A stretch of DNA of 64,000 nucleotides, taken from the NCBI GenBank assembly GCA_038325765.1, contig JBBQJI010000012.1, positions 1 to 64,000 on the forward strand, in the 5' to 3' direction. The notes under the pieces are model-generated. The model was given only the letters and a program-made list of their open reading frames with translations. It did no database searches and was not told where the DNA came from. Position 1 is the first letter of the stretch; each line of letters starts with the position of its first letter. Of this stretch, positions 55,883 to 64,000 are shown piece after piece. The translations under genes and the position numbers were made by a program. Origin of the DNA: Xiheibacterium sp038325765 (lineage in GTDB: Bacteria; Myxococcota_A; Polyangia; Nannocystales; Nannocystaceae).

Positions 55883-57721
55883 TTGCCACCGCAAGGGGCC
55901 ACGCTGATCCGCACAGAGTCTGGTTTACGCACGCTCGTTCGCCTCACGTGGCGCTCGGCGCTCGTGCTCGTGCTCGCGTCCGCCTTCGGACTGTGGCTGC
56001 TGCGATGTGACTCACCCACGCCGAAGCGCAGCGCAGAGCCTGCGTCGCCGACGGCCGCCGCCCCCGCCGCGCCCCCGCCGCGACCGTGGGCACCGCGCAA
56101 GCCCTCCCCGCCGGCACCGGGCTGCGAGCCCCGTGTGGCGCGCGCGTGCCTCGACGGCGACGTGTGGTGGATCGATGGCTGCGGTCAGCCGCAGGAGCCC
56201 GCCCAAGAGTGTGGCGCGCGGCCGTGCATCGTGGACGCCTGCGAGGCCGACACGCCCGGCGGCTGCGGCGACGTCACCGAGTTCGGACGTTGCCGCCGCG
56301 ACGTCGCCGAGATCTGTCAGCGAGGTCGACGATTCGACGTCGACTGCCGCGCCCGCGGCGAGCGCTGTGCGATGACCGGCGATGGCCCCGTGTGCAAGGT
56401 GCCCTCACCGGGCGACTGTGGTGACGGCGCGGCATCACGCTGTGATGGCAGCACGCTGCAGCAGTGTCGCGAGGGTCGTTGGGCCGCGTTCGACTGCGAG
56501 GCGCTGGGGGGCATGTGCATACCGCAGATCGCCCGGATCCCGGCACGCTGCGTGTTCGCGCGGCCGCCGGGCGAGCGCGAGTGCGACGGCTGTGAGTGCC
56601 CGATCGAACCCGGACCCGAGATCTGCGATGGCCTCGACAACGACGCCGACGGCGACGTCGACGAGGACGCGCCGTGCGGACCGGTGCCGATCATCGCCTT
56701 CGTGGTCGTGGGCCCCGGCGGTGGCTACGGCGAAGGCGAGCTCGAGGCCGCGATCGACGAGACCAACGCCGCGTTTGCTCGCGATGATGGCCTGGGCCTC
56801 ACCTTCGAGCTACGGCAGACGGTGCGCCTCGACGAACCCGCGTGGAGCGAGCTCGACGCCGCCGACCTCGACACGATCCTGCGCACCGATGCGCTGCACA
56901 TCGACGCCGCCGAGTTCTACGTGCCGGTGGTGTTCACCGACGTCGTGCTCGCCGCTGGCGTCCCGCGGCCGGGGCTCTCGACGGTGCCCAACGGGATGTG
57001 CGGCGGCGAGCGGCGCATCTGGGGTCGGCAGCCCGAGGTCGGCATCGTCGCGATCGCGAAGCGACGTTGGCCCACGACGTTGGCCCACGAGCTCGGCCAC
57101 TTCTTCGGGCTGTGCCACACCCACGAGGCGCCCTCGCCCGTCGCCCAGGTCGAGTCGGGCGAGGCGCTCGCCGACGCAGCGATGTGCGTCGATGACTGCG
57201 ACGGCGGACCCGACGGCGTCTGCGACACCATGACGGATCCGGGGCCCGCCGAGTGCGGCGTCGACGAGGCGTGCGCGATGCACTGCGCCACCGGTGACAG
57301 ACCCGATCCCGGCAACATGATGGCGTACTACCCCGCGTGCCGGACCGCGTTCAGCCGCGAGCAGGCCCTGCTCATGCGCGAGATGTTGACGCTGCGCCGC
57401 GGCTGGCACCCGTGCACGCACGGCCGTTGTACGTGCGATCCGGCGGCGTCGCAGTGCCCCGGGCAGATGAGCTGCCGACCGTTTGGCACCGGGGAGGCCA
57501 CGCACTGGCAGTGCGACCTCGACGGCCCGGCGGTGCCCGGCGGGCGGTGCGAGCACGCGGGCGAGTGCGGTGGGGGATCGATCTGCGTGCACACGCCGGC
57601 GGGCGAAGGACGCTGCGCGCGGACCTGCGGGGCTGGGGCCGCCAAGCCCTCGTGCACGTGTCAGCCGATCACGACGCCGGTCGTGGACGTGTGCGCCGAG
57701 GACCTGCGGATGGCCGAGTGA
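55883..57721 (+). CDS. Secreted Cys-rich zinc metalloprotease (pappalysin/M43-like)
   Basis: A 612-residue protein, N-terminal signal anchor or lipoprotein leader (LVLVLASAFGLWLLRC). A Pro-rich spacer and about 200 residues of paired cysteines follow, with a CDGLDNDADGDVDE calcium-type loop. The catalytic domain has HELGHFFGLCHTH, which fits the metzincin HExxHxxGxxH motif, and a Met-turn (NMMAYY) downstream. It ends with more Cys-rich modules. The start is unresolved: the TTG at 55883 overlaps a possible -10 (CACCTT, with TTGCGC 17 bp upstream), and GTG 55964 is the other option. Likely an extracellular protease, perhaps in predation. Confidence 0.82.
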   Translation: MPPQGATLIRTESGLRTLVRLTWRSALVLVLASAFGLWLLRCDSPTPKRSAEPASPTAAAPAAPPPRPWAPRKPSPPAPGCEPRVARACLDGDVWWIDGCGQPQEPAQECGARPCIVDACEADTPGGCGDVTEFGRCRRDVAEICQRGRRFDVDCRARGERCAMTGDGPVCKVPSPGDCGDGAASRCDGSTLQQCREGRWAAFDCEALGGMCIPQIARIPARCVFARPPGERECDGCECPIEPGPEICDGLDNDADGDVDEDAPCGPVPIIAFVVVGPGGGYGEGELEAAIDETNAAFARDDGLGLTFELRQTVRLDEPAWSELDAADLDTILRTDALHIDAAEFYVPVVFTDVVLAAGVPRPGLSTVPNGMCGGERRIWGRQPEVGIVAIAKRRWPTTLAHELGHFFGLCHTHEAPSPVAQVESGEALADAAMCVDDCDGGPDGVCDTMTDPGPAECGVDEACAMHCATGDRPDPGNMMAYYPACRTAFSREQALLMREMLTLRRGWHPCTHGRCTCDPAASQCPGQMSCRPFGTGEATHWQCDLDGPAVPGGRCEHAGECGGGSICVHTPAGEGRCARTCGAGAAKPSCTCQPITTPVVDVCAEDLRMAE

Positions 57722-57971
57722 GCCACTCGCGCCGCGCGACGAGTGCACGCATTGTGCGCGGCTCCCTGCCCGGCGCGGGCCGAGCCGTCGCTCCAGGTAT
57801 TCTACAGCCACGAACCGGTATTTCTCACGGACGCGATCGCGTAGGCCAGGGCGGCTAAACTACCGAAAAGTGCAGGCCCTTGCTTGCACATTGAACACTC
57901 CGATCCAAACCTTGGACAACTGTTGGCCGGCCGGCCCATCGGCCAGCTCGAACCCCAGGAAATAACTCGCC
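57722..57971 (+). promoter_or_regulatory. Leader region with conserved 38-bp block B (57884-57921)
   Basis: A 250-bp gap before the DUF4397 gene. It holds TTGCAC (57884-57889), a 17-bp spacer, AAACCT (57907-57912) and the rest of the block shared with 40858-40895. A CGCGATCGCG palindrome lies at about 57832-57841. The block lies 50 bp upstream of the ATG, and AGGAAATAA provides the Shine-Dalgarno. Confidence 0.5.
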
Positions 57972-58859
57972 ATGCACATGACCACCAAGACCCTGCTTGC
58001 CTTCGCACTTCCCCTCACCCTCATCGGCGCCTGCGGCGACGACGGCGGCACCGACACGGCCAACGCGGAGACCTCGGCCACCGACGACGCGACCACGGCG
58101 GGCCCGACCACCGACGGCCCGACCACCGACGGGCCCACCACCACCGTCGATCCGGATACCACCACCGCTGACCCGGACACCACCACCGCCGACCCGGACA
58201 CCTCCACCGGCGATCCCGTCGGTGACGCGACCGTCCGCGTCATGCACCTCGGTGTGAACGCGCCCGGCGTCGACGTCTTCGCCAACGGCGAGGGTCCGGT
58301 GTTCACGAACCTCGAGTTCGGCAACAGCAGCGACTACGCAACCGTCCCGGCCGGCGAGTACACGTTCGACGTCAGCGTGACCGGCATGCCGGTCGACGAG
58401 GCGGTCCTCACGTTCATGTCCCCGCTCGCCGCCGACACCGCCTACACCGCGGTCGCGCTGGGTGACCTCTTGATGCGCGACGGGGATACGGGTCTGCAGG
58501 TGATCGCGATCGAAGACGACCGGGAGGGCATCGACGCCGCCAACGTGCGCATCCAGGTCATCCACGCCGCCCCGGCCGTTAGGGAGGTGGACATCTGGGA
58601 GATCAGCGGAAAGGCGCCGGTCGAGTTGCTCTCCGACGTGGAGTTCGGCGAGGTCGACACGCTCGACACCGCCGCCGTTCCGCTGCAGATCGGCATCGAC
58701 ACCGACAACGACGCGATTCCTGAGCTGGTCTTCGACGTCGACGCGACTCTGTTCGCGGGCCAGCAGATCAACGTCTACGCGAGCAACGACGGCGCTGGCG
58801 ATGTTTCGCTCGTGGCGCAGCTCGAGAACGGCCTGACGCTCCCGATCGCCCCGAACTGA
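57972..58859 (+). CDS. DUF4397 domain lipoprotein with repetitive Thr/Asp stalk
   Basis: A 295-residue lipoprotein. After leader LLAFALPLTLIGAC comes a 65-residue low-complexity stalk with tandem TTDGP and ADPDTTT units, coded by nearly identical 12- and 21-bp repeats. The globular half has two DUF4397 beta-sandwich modules (ATVRVMHLGVNAPGVDVFANG; NVRIQVIHAAPAVREVDIWE). Probably surface exposed. Preceded by the conserved upstream block and followed by a strong terminator. Confidence 0.9.
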   Translation: MHMTTKTLLAFALPLTLIGACGDDGGTDTANAETSATDDATTAGPTTDGPTTDGPTTTVDPDTTTADPDTTTADPDTSTGDPVGDATVRVMHLGVNAPGVDVFANGEGPVFTNLEFGNSSDYATVPAGEYTFDVSVTGMPVDEAVLTFMSPLAADTAYTAVALGDLLMRDGDTGLQVIAIEDDREGIDAANVRIQVIHAAPAVREVDIWEISGKAPVELLSDVEFGEVDTLDTAAVPLQIGIDTDNDAIPELVFDVDATLFAGQQINVYASNDGAGDVSLVAQLENGLTLPIAPN

Positions 58860-58868
58860 GCCGCCTCC

Positions 58869-58938
58869 GGGCGGGCGAACCTCGCCCGCCCTTCGACATC
58901 CCGAGGCCGGGGCGACCCCTGCGGGTCGCCCCGGCCTC
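58869..58938. terminator. Tandem bidirectional hairpins after the DUF4397 gene
   Basis: Hairpin 1 is GGGCGGGCGA-ACC-TCGCCCGCCC (58869-58891). Hairpin 2 (58903-58938) is a perfect 16-bp stem with the 4-nt loop CTGC and ends in TT. They separate the rightward DUF4397 gene from the end of leftward pstB. Confidence 0.8.
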
Positions 58939-58949
58939 TTCGCACCCGG

Positions 58950-59792
58950 CTAGCCGAACTTCCCCGTCACATAATCCTCGGTCCGCCGGTCCTTCGGCTG
59001 CGTGAACAATGCGTCCGTCTCGGTGAACTCCACCAGCTCGCCGTTCAGCAAGAACGCGGTCTGCTGCGAGACGCGCGCGGCTTGCTGCATGTTGTGGGTC
59101 ACGATCACGATCGTGTAGCGCTCGCGCAGGTTCGCCAGCAGATCCTCGATGCGCGTGGTGGCGATGGGATCGAGCGCCGAGCACGGCTCGTCCATGAGCA
59201 ACACGTCGGGCTCCACCGCCAGCGCCCGGGCGATGCACAGCCGCTGTTGCTGCCCGCTCGACAGCGCGATGCCGGGGGCGCCGAGGCGGTCTTTCACCTC
59301 GGTCCACAGCGCGGCTTGCTGCAGCGCGCCCTCGACGATGGCATCGCGGTCGTCACCGTGGATACCGGTCAGCCGCAGGCCCGACAGCACGTTGTCGCGG
59401 ATCGACATCGTGGGGAACGGGTTGGGCTTCTGGAACACCATGCCGACGCGGCGGCGGATCAGCACGGGATCGACGTCGCTCGCGTGGATGTCCTTGCCGT
59501 CGAGCTGGATCGAGCCGCGGTGCCGTGCGCCGGCCACCAGCTCGTGCATCCGATTGCAGCAGCGGATGAGGGTCGACTTGCCGCAGCCCGACGGACCGAT
59601 GATCGCCGAGACCTCGCGCGTGGGGAAATCGAGCGACACCCGGGTGAGCGCCGGCTTGTCGCCGTACCACGCCGACAGCTCCTGGACGCTGATCTTGGCG
59701 GTGGGCGTGGACTGGGGCATCGGCTCGCTCCGAGGCATAGTCCCCCAGGGGGGCGCCTCGCAAGCGCCGACGACGACGGGCTGGTGGGTCAT
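58950..59792 (-). CDS. pstB: Phosphate ABC transporter ATP-binding protein
   Basis: A 280-residue ATPase with Walker A GPSGCGKST, the signature LSSGQQQRLCIARAL, Walker B VLLMDEPCSALDP and H-loop THNMQQ. It powers phosphate import. The ATG at 59792 overlaps the pstA stop (ATGA); it gives about 25 residues more than usual before the ATPase fold, so ATG 59720 is an alternative. No phoU follows, since the tandem hairpin lies next. Confidence 0.95.
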   Translation of the reverse strand: MTHQPVVVGACEAPPWGTMPRSEPMPQSTPTAKISVQELSAWYGDKPALTRVSLDFPTREVSAIIGPSGCGKSTLIRCCNRMHELVAGARHRGSIQLDGKDIHASDVDPVLIRRRVGMVFQKPNPFPTMSIRDNVLSGLRLTGIHGDDRDAIVEGALQQAALWTEVKDRLGAPGIALSSGQQQRLCIARALAVEPDVLLMDEPCSALDPIATTRIEDLLANLRERYTIVIVTHNMQQAARVSQQTAFLLNGELVEFTETDALFTQPKDRRTEDYVTGKFG

Positions 59793-60679
59793 CGTCCAAG
59801 ACGCTTCTGCATGCGGTTTCGCGTGAGGATGGCGGTGGCGTTGAGCACCAGCAGGGTCGCCATGAGCACGATGATGCCGGCGGCGGCATCGACGGCGAAG
59901 CCGGGCTGGGGCCGCCGGGTCCAGTTGAAGATCTGGATCGGCAGCGCCGAGAACGGCGAGCGGATGCCCTCGGGCAGGAAGTCGACGTAGCTGAGCGCGC
60001 CCAGCACCAGCAGCGGCGCCGCCTCGCCGATCGCCCGCGAGATCGCGAGGATCGAGCCGGTCATGACGCCGGGCACCGCGATCGGCAGCACCACCTGGCG
60101 CACCACCTGCCATGGTGTGGCGCCGAGTGCCAGCGCGGCCTCGCGCAGCGACGCCGGCACCGAGCGCAGCGCCTCCCGCGTCGCCATGATGACGATCGGC
60201 AGCACCAGCAGCGCCAGCGTCAGGGCGCCGGCGATGAGCGATCGCCCCAGCGCCAGCGCGCGCACGAACAGCTCGAGCCCCAGCAACCCGTAGATGATCG
60301 ACGGCACGCCGGCCAGGTTGGAGATGTTGATCTCGATGAGGCCCGCGAGGCGACCGGTGCGCGCATACTCTTCGAGGTAGATCGCCGTGGCGACGCCGAT
60401 CGGCACCGCGAAGGCAGCGGTCAGCGTCACCAGCCACAGGCTGCCCACCGCCGCCGCGAGAATGCCCGCCTCCTCGGGCCGACGCGACGGGAAGCTGGTC
60501 AGGAACTCGACGTCGATGCGGGCGATGCCGGTGCGGATCACGTCGAACAGCAGCACGCCGAGCAATGCCACCGGCAGCAGCACCGCGAGCAGGCACAGCC
60601 CGCGGAACGCCCGCTCGAGCGCCCGGCTGGGGGGACGCCGGGACAGACGCTGCACCCTCGTGGTCGGTCGGTCCGCCAC
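59789..60679 (-). CDS. pstA: Phosphate ABC transporter permease PstA
   Basis: A 296-residue permease with six hydrophobic segments and the PstA EAA-like loop (ATREALRSVPASLREAALALGA ... GEAAPLLVLG). It forms the channel with PstC. GTG start directly adjacent to the pstC stop (TGAGTG). Confidence 0.94.
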   Translation of the reverse strand: MADRPTTRVQRLSRRPPSRALERAFRGLCLLAVLLPVALLGVLLFDVIRTGIARIDVEFLTSFPSRRPEEAGILAAAVGSLWLVTLTAAFAVPIGVATAIYLEEYARTGRLAGLIEINISNLAGVPSIIYGLLGLELFVRALALGRSLIAGALTLALLVLPIVIMATREALRSVPASLREAALALGATPWQVVRQVVLPIAVPGVMTGSILAISRAIGEAAPLLVLGALSYVDFLPEGIRSPFSALPIQIFNWTRRPQPGFAVDAAAGIIVLMATLLVLNATAILTRNRMQKRLGR

Positions 60680-61588
60680 TCAGCGCCCCCGGTACCGGCG
60701 TGCCAGCCGGAAGCTCGCGACGTTGGCGACGAACGTGATCACGAACAGCGTCGCTGCGACCACGAAGATGGTGCGGTACTCGAGGGTGCCCGTCGGAGTG
60801 TCGCCCTTGGCGACCTGGACGATGTACGCGGTCATCGTCTCGACCGGCTCGCGTGGATCGAGCGTGAGCCGAGGCTGTTGGCCGGCCGCGATCGCGACGA
60901 TCATGGTCTCACCGACCGCGCGCGAGATCGCGAGGACCAACGACGCCGCGATGCCCGACATCGCGGTGGGCACCACCACCCGGAACACGGTCGCGAGCTT
61001 GCCCGCGCCCAGGGCATAGGCCGCCTCGCGTAGAGTCCGAGGCACCGCCGAGATCGCGTCCTCGCCGAGCGAGGTGATCATCGGGATGATCATGATTCCC
61101 ATCACGATGCCGGGGCTCAGCGCGTTGAACCCGGCCAGCCCCGGCATGATCCGCTGCAACAGCGGCGTGAGCGTGACCAGGGCAAAGTAGCCGTAGACGA
61201 TGGTCGGCACGCCCGCGAGCAGCTCGAGCGTGGGCTTGAGTACAGCCCGCATGCGCGGTGTCGCGAACTCGCCGAGGTAGATCGCGGCGAGCAGCCCGAA
61301 CGGCAGCGCCACCCCGATCGCGATCGCCGAGGTCAGGAAGGTGCCCGCCAGCAGCGGCCAGATGCCGTAGTGCTTGTCGGCGAACAGCGGCGTCCACTGG
61401 GTGTCGAGCACGAACTGCGCGAGCGAGACCTCGGCGAAGAAGTCGACGGTGTTGCGGCCCAGGATCACCAGGATCGCGACGGTGGTGAGGATCGACAGCA
61501 GCGCGCTGCCGAGCAGGCCGCGCTCGATGATCGCCTCGCCGAGCCTGCGGACCCTGCGGACCCTGCGGATGGGGCGGCCAGGCGGCAT
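60680..61588 (-). CDS. pstC: Phosphate ABC transporter permease PstC
   Basis: A 302-residue permease with six hydrophobic segments and the loop LGEDAISAVPRTLREAAYALGA. The N-terminus has RRVRRVRRL, coded by a 9-bp repeat (about 61547-61570). Its start follows the pstS stop by 3 nt. Partner of PstA. Confidence 0.94.
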   Translation of the reverse strand: MPPGRPIRRVRRVRRLGEAIIERGLLGSALLSILTTVAILVILGRNTVDFFAEVSLAQFVLDTQWTPLFADKHYGIWPLLAGTFLTSAIAIGVALPFGLLAAIYLGEFATPRMRAVLKPTLELLAGVPTIVYGYFALVTLTPLLQRIMPGLAGFNALSPGIVMGIMIIPMITSLGEDAISAVPRTLREAAYALGAGKLATVFRVVVPTAMSGIAASLVLAISRAVGETMIVAIAAGQQPRLTLDPREPVETMTAYIVQVAKGDTPTGTLEYRTIFVVAATLFVITFVANVASFRLARRYRGR

Positions 61589-61591
61589 CGG

Positions 61592-62602
<1,011 letters not shown>

Positions 62603-62689
62603 GAGGGTCCAGGAGACCACGACTCTGTTACGATGCCGTGACGTTCCCGCGCCAAACCCGCGCCGCGACACAGGATCGGGTCCCGCTCC

Positions 62690-63949
62690 ATGCCCCCGCT
62701 GCTGCTCCTCGGCCTGCTGGCCACCGCCCCCCCCGTGCAGGCCGCGCCCGAGCCCCCGAGGCCCGCACAGCGTGACCCGGACGCCGTCGCGCGGGCCCGC
62801 CACGTCCCCGGCGAGGGCCTCGAGTTCACGACCGCCGACGGGCGCTTTTCGCTGCAACTGCGGGCGCGCCTGCAGGTGCGCTACGACTTCGTGGCACCGA
62901 GCGTCCCGGACCGGCCGACCACCGGCACCTTGCAGATCCGGCGCGCCCGCCTGCAGCTGAAGGGCAACGCCTTCGGGCGCCACAATCGCTACTACATCCA
63001 GTTCGGCTTCTCACCGGCCGATCAGACCAACGGGCTCATCGCCGGCACCGGCAGCATCCGCCGCAACCCCATCCGCGACGCCCGCCTCGAGTTCGACCAC
63101 CTGCGCGACTTCACCCTGTTCGTGGGCCAGATGAAGATCCCCTTCAGCCGCCAGCGCGTGATCTCGTCGGGCAATCAGAGCATGGTCGATCGCTCGATCG
63201 CCAACGCAGAGTTCCAGCTCGATCGCGACATCGGTGTGCAGGCGCTGTCGCGCGATGTTGGTGGCATCGGCTGGCTCACCTACAACGCCGGCGTGTTCAT
63301 GGGCGAGGGCCGAAATGCCTTCGAGCCCTCGGACTTCGGCCTGCTCTACGTGGCCCGCGTCGAGGCGCTACCGCTGGGCCCGTTCGACGACTACTCCGAG
63401 GGCGACCTGGCGCGCTCGAAGCGGCCCGGGCTCAGCCTCGGCGCCGCCTATGCGTTCCACGATCGCGCCATCGGCGATCGGGGTGTGCACGGTGAGATTC
63501 CCGCCGACGGCGGCACCACCGATCTGCACAACGTGACCGCCGACGTCTTCTTCAAGTGGTGCGGTGCGGCGTTCCACGGCGCGTTCCACTGGCGGAAGGC
63601 GGCGCGGCGTAATCCCGGCGACGCGCTCGACGAGGAGATGCAGCCGATCTCCACCGCGAGGCCGCGCGACGGGCTGGGCGGCCTTGCCCAGCTGTCGTGG
63701 ATCCTGCCGCAGATCCCCCTCGAGTTCGCGGGCCGCTATTCGTTTGTCCGCCGCATCGGCGGCGACACGAGCGCGATCCAGTGGCATGACGAGCTCGGCC
63801 CCGGCGTCAGCTACTACTTCGCCGGGCACAACCTCAAGCTGCAGCTCGACTACTTCCGCGTGTGGGGCGAGGACACCGGCGCCGGTGTGTCCCAGGCGAT
63901 CCGCCGTGGCACCGATCGTGTGCGCCTGCAGGTGCAGCTCGCGTTCTGA
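62690..63949 (+). CDS. Phosphate-selective-porin-like (OprO/OprP) outer membrane protein
   Basis: A 419-residue porin: signal peptide (LLLLGLLATAPPVQAA), then strands such as LQLRARLQVRYDF and LQIRRARLQLKGNAF, which are OprP-like, and the family phrase LFVGQMKIPFSRQR. The C-terminus ends in the aromatic Phe of outer-membrane barrels (LQVQLAF). Divergent from pstSCAB, which supports phosphate or phosphate-starvation use. TTACGAT (62628-62634) is a possible -10 with a leader of about 50 nt. Confidence 0.9.
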   Translation: MPPLLLLGLLATAPPVQAAPEPPRPAQRDPDAVARARHVPGEGLEFTTADGRFSLQLRARLQVRYDFVAPSVPDRPTTGTLQIRRARLQLKGNAFGRHNRYYIQFGFSPADQTNGLIAGTGSIRRNPIRDARLEFDHLRDFTLFVGQMKIPFSRQRVISSGNQSMVDRSIANAEFQLDRDIGVQALSRDVGGIGWLTYNAGVFMGEGRNAFEPSDFGLLYVARVEALPLGPFDDYSEGDLARSKRPGLSLGAAYAFHDRAIGDRGVHGEIPADGGTTDLHNVTADVFFKWCGAAFHGAFHWRKAARRNPGDALDEEMQPISTARPRDGLGGLAQLSWILPQIPLEFAGRYSFVRRIGGDTSAIQWHDELGPGVSYYFAGHNLKLQLDYFRVWGEDTGAGVSQAIRRGTDRVRLQVQLAF

Positions 63950-64000
63950 GACGCGCACGGAGCTTCGGCGCTCGGGCCCTCGATGACCTCGACCAAAAAC

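Overview
The window is high-GC (about 70%) DNA from a myxobacterium, most likely of the Nannocystineae (Nannocystis/Plesiocystis type). Reasons: two very large Ser/Thr kinases with kinesin-light-chain-type TPRs, a Myxococcales-type sigma-70 factor, two proteins ending in MYXO-CTERM-like tails (Gly-Cys-Gly-Cys, one hydrophobic helix, Arg cluster), Cys-rich secreted repeat proteins and S/T-rich lipoproteins, a FlaI-free, phage-free gene layout, and a eukaryote-like sterol C-14/C-7 reductase. Sterol synthesis among bacteria is best known in Nannocystis and relatives.

Layout. 1-13.9 kb: a truncated VWA protein, lipoproteins, a GST, a TPR kinase, a leucine/glutamate-type dehydrogenase, a cold-shock protein, and hisG overlapping an unknown gene. 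14-21 kb: a 1,260-residue zinc-ribbon/TPR membrane protein, an FKBP lipoprotein, a beta-barrel protein, a YvlD-type membrane protein and the sterol reductase. 21-25.3 kb: an NtrC-type regulator with an overlapping soluble histidine kinase, then a PAS hybrid kinase. 25.4-27.2 kb: five small membrane proteins resembling the YqjD/YqjE envelope-stress set. 27.2-30.5 kb: HD phosphohydrolase, DTW tRNA-modifying enzyme, MOP flippase. 30.5-34.3 kb: a pentaheme cytochrome translationally coupled to an FG-GAP/ASPIC protein. 34.6-42.9 kb: P450, second TPR kinase divergent from a sigma factor, fasciclin lipoprotein, B3/4 protein. 43-50 kb: acnA, aldo/keto reductase, a Tae4-like peptidoglycan amidase, a Cys-repeat surface protein. 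49.8-55.8 kb: NAD-dependent formate dehydrogenase fdsGBAD followed on the same strand by a CorE-like metal-sensing ECF sigma factor and an 11-cysteine peptide. 55.9-58.9 kb: secreted metalloprotease and DUF4397 lipoprotein. 58.9-64 kb: pstSCAB divergent from a phosphate-selective-type porin.

How genes are expressed. Two start styles are visible. Many first genes carry a TANNNT-like hexamer (TACCCT, TACGCT, TAGGAT, TACCGT) only 5-11 nt before ATG/GTG with no Shine-Dalgarno, which points to leaderless or nearly leaderless mRNAs. Others have clear Shine-Dalgarno sequences and longer leaders. Inside operons, ATGA, GTGA, TGATG or TAATG overlaps are the rule. A 72-91 bp double-hairpin repeat occurs three times, at 2.5, 13.9 and 36.5 kb.

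The best candidates for new biology are the CorE-like sigma plus Cys-rich peptide unit, the orphan Tae4-like amidase with a fused peptidoglycan-binding domain, the cytochrome/ASPIC pair, and the leaderless-promoter pattern. I saw no tRNA, rRNA, CRISPR array, insertion sequence or prophage.
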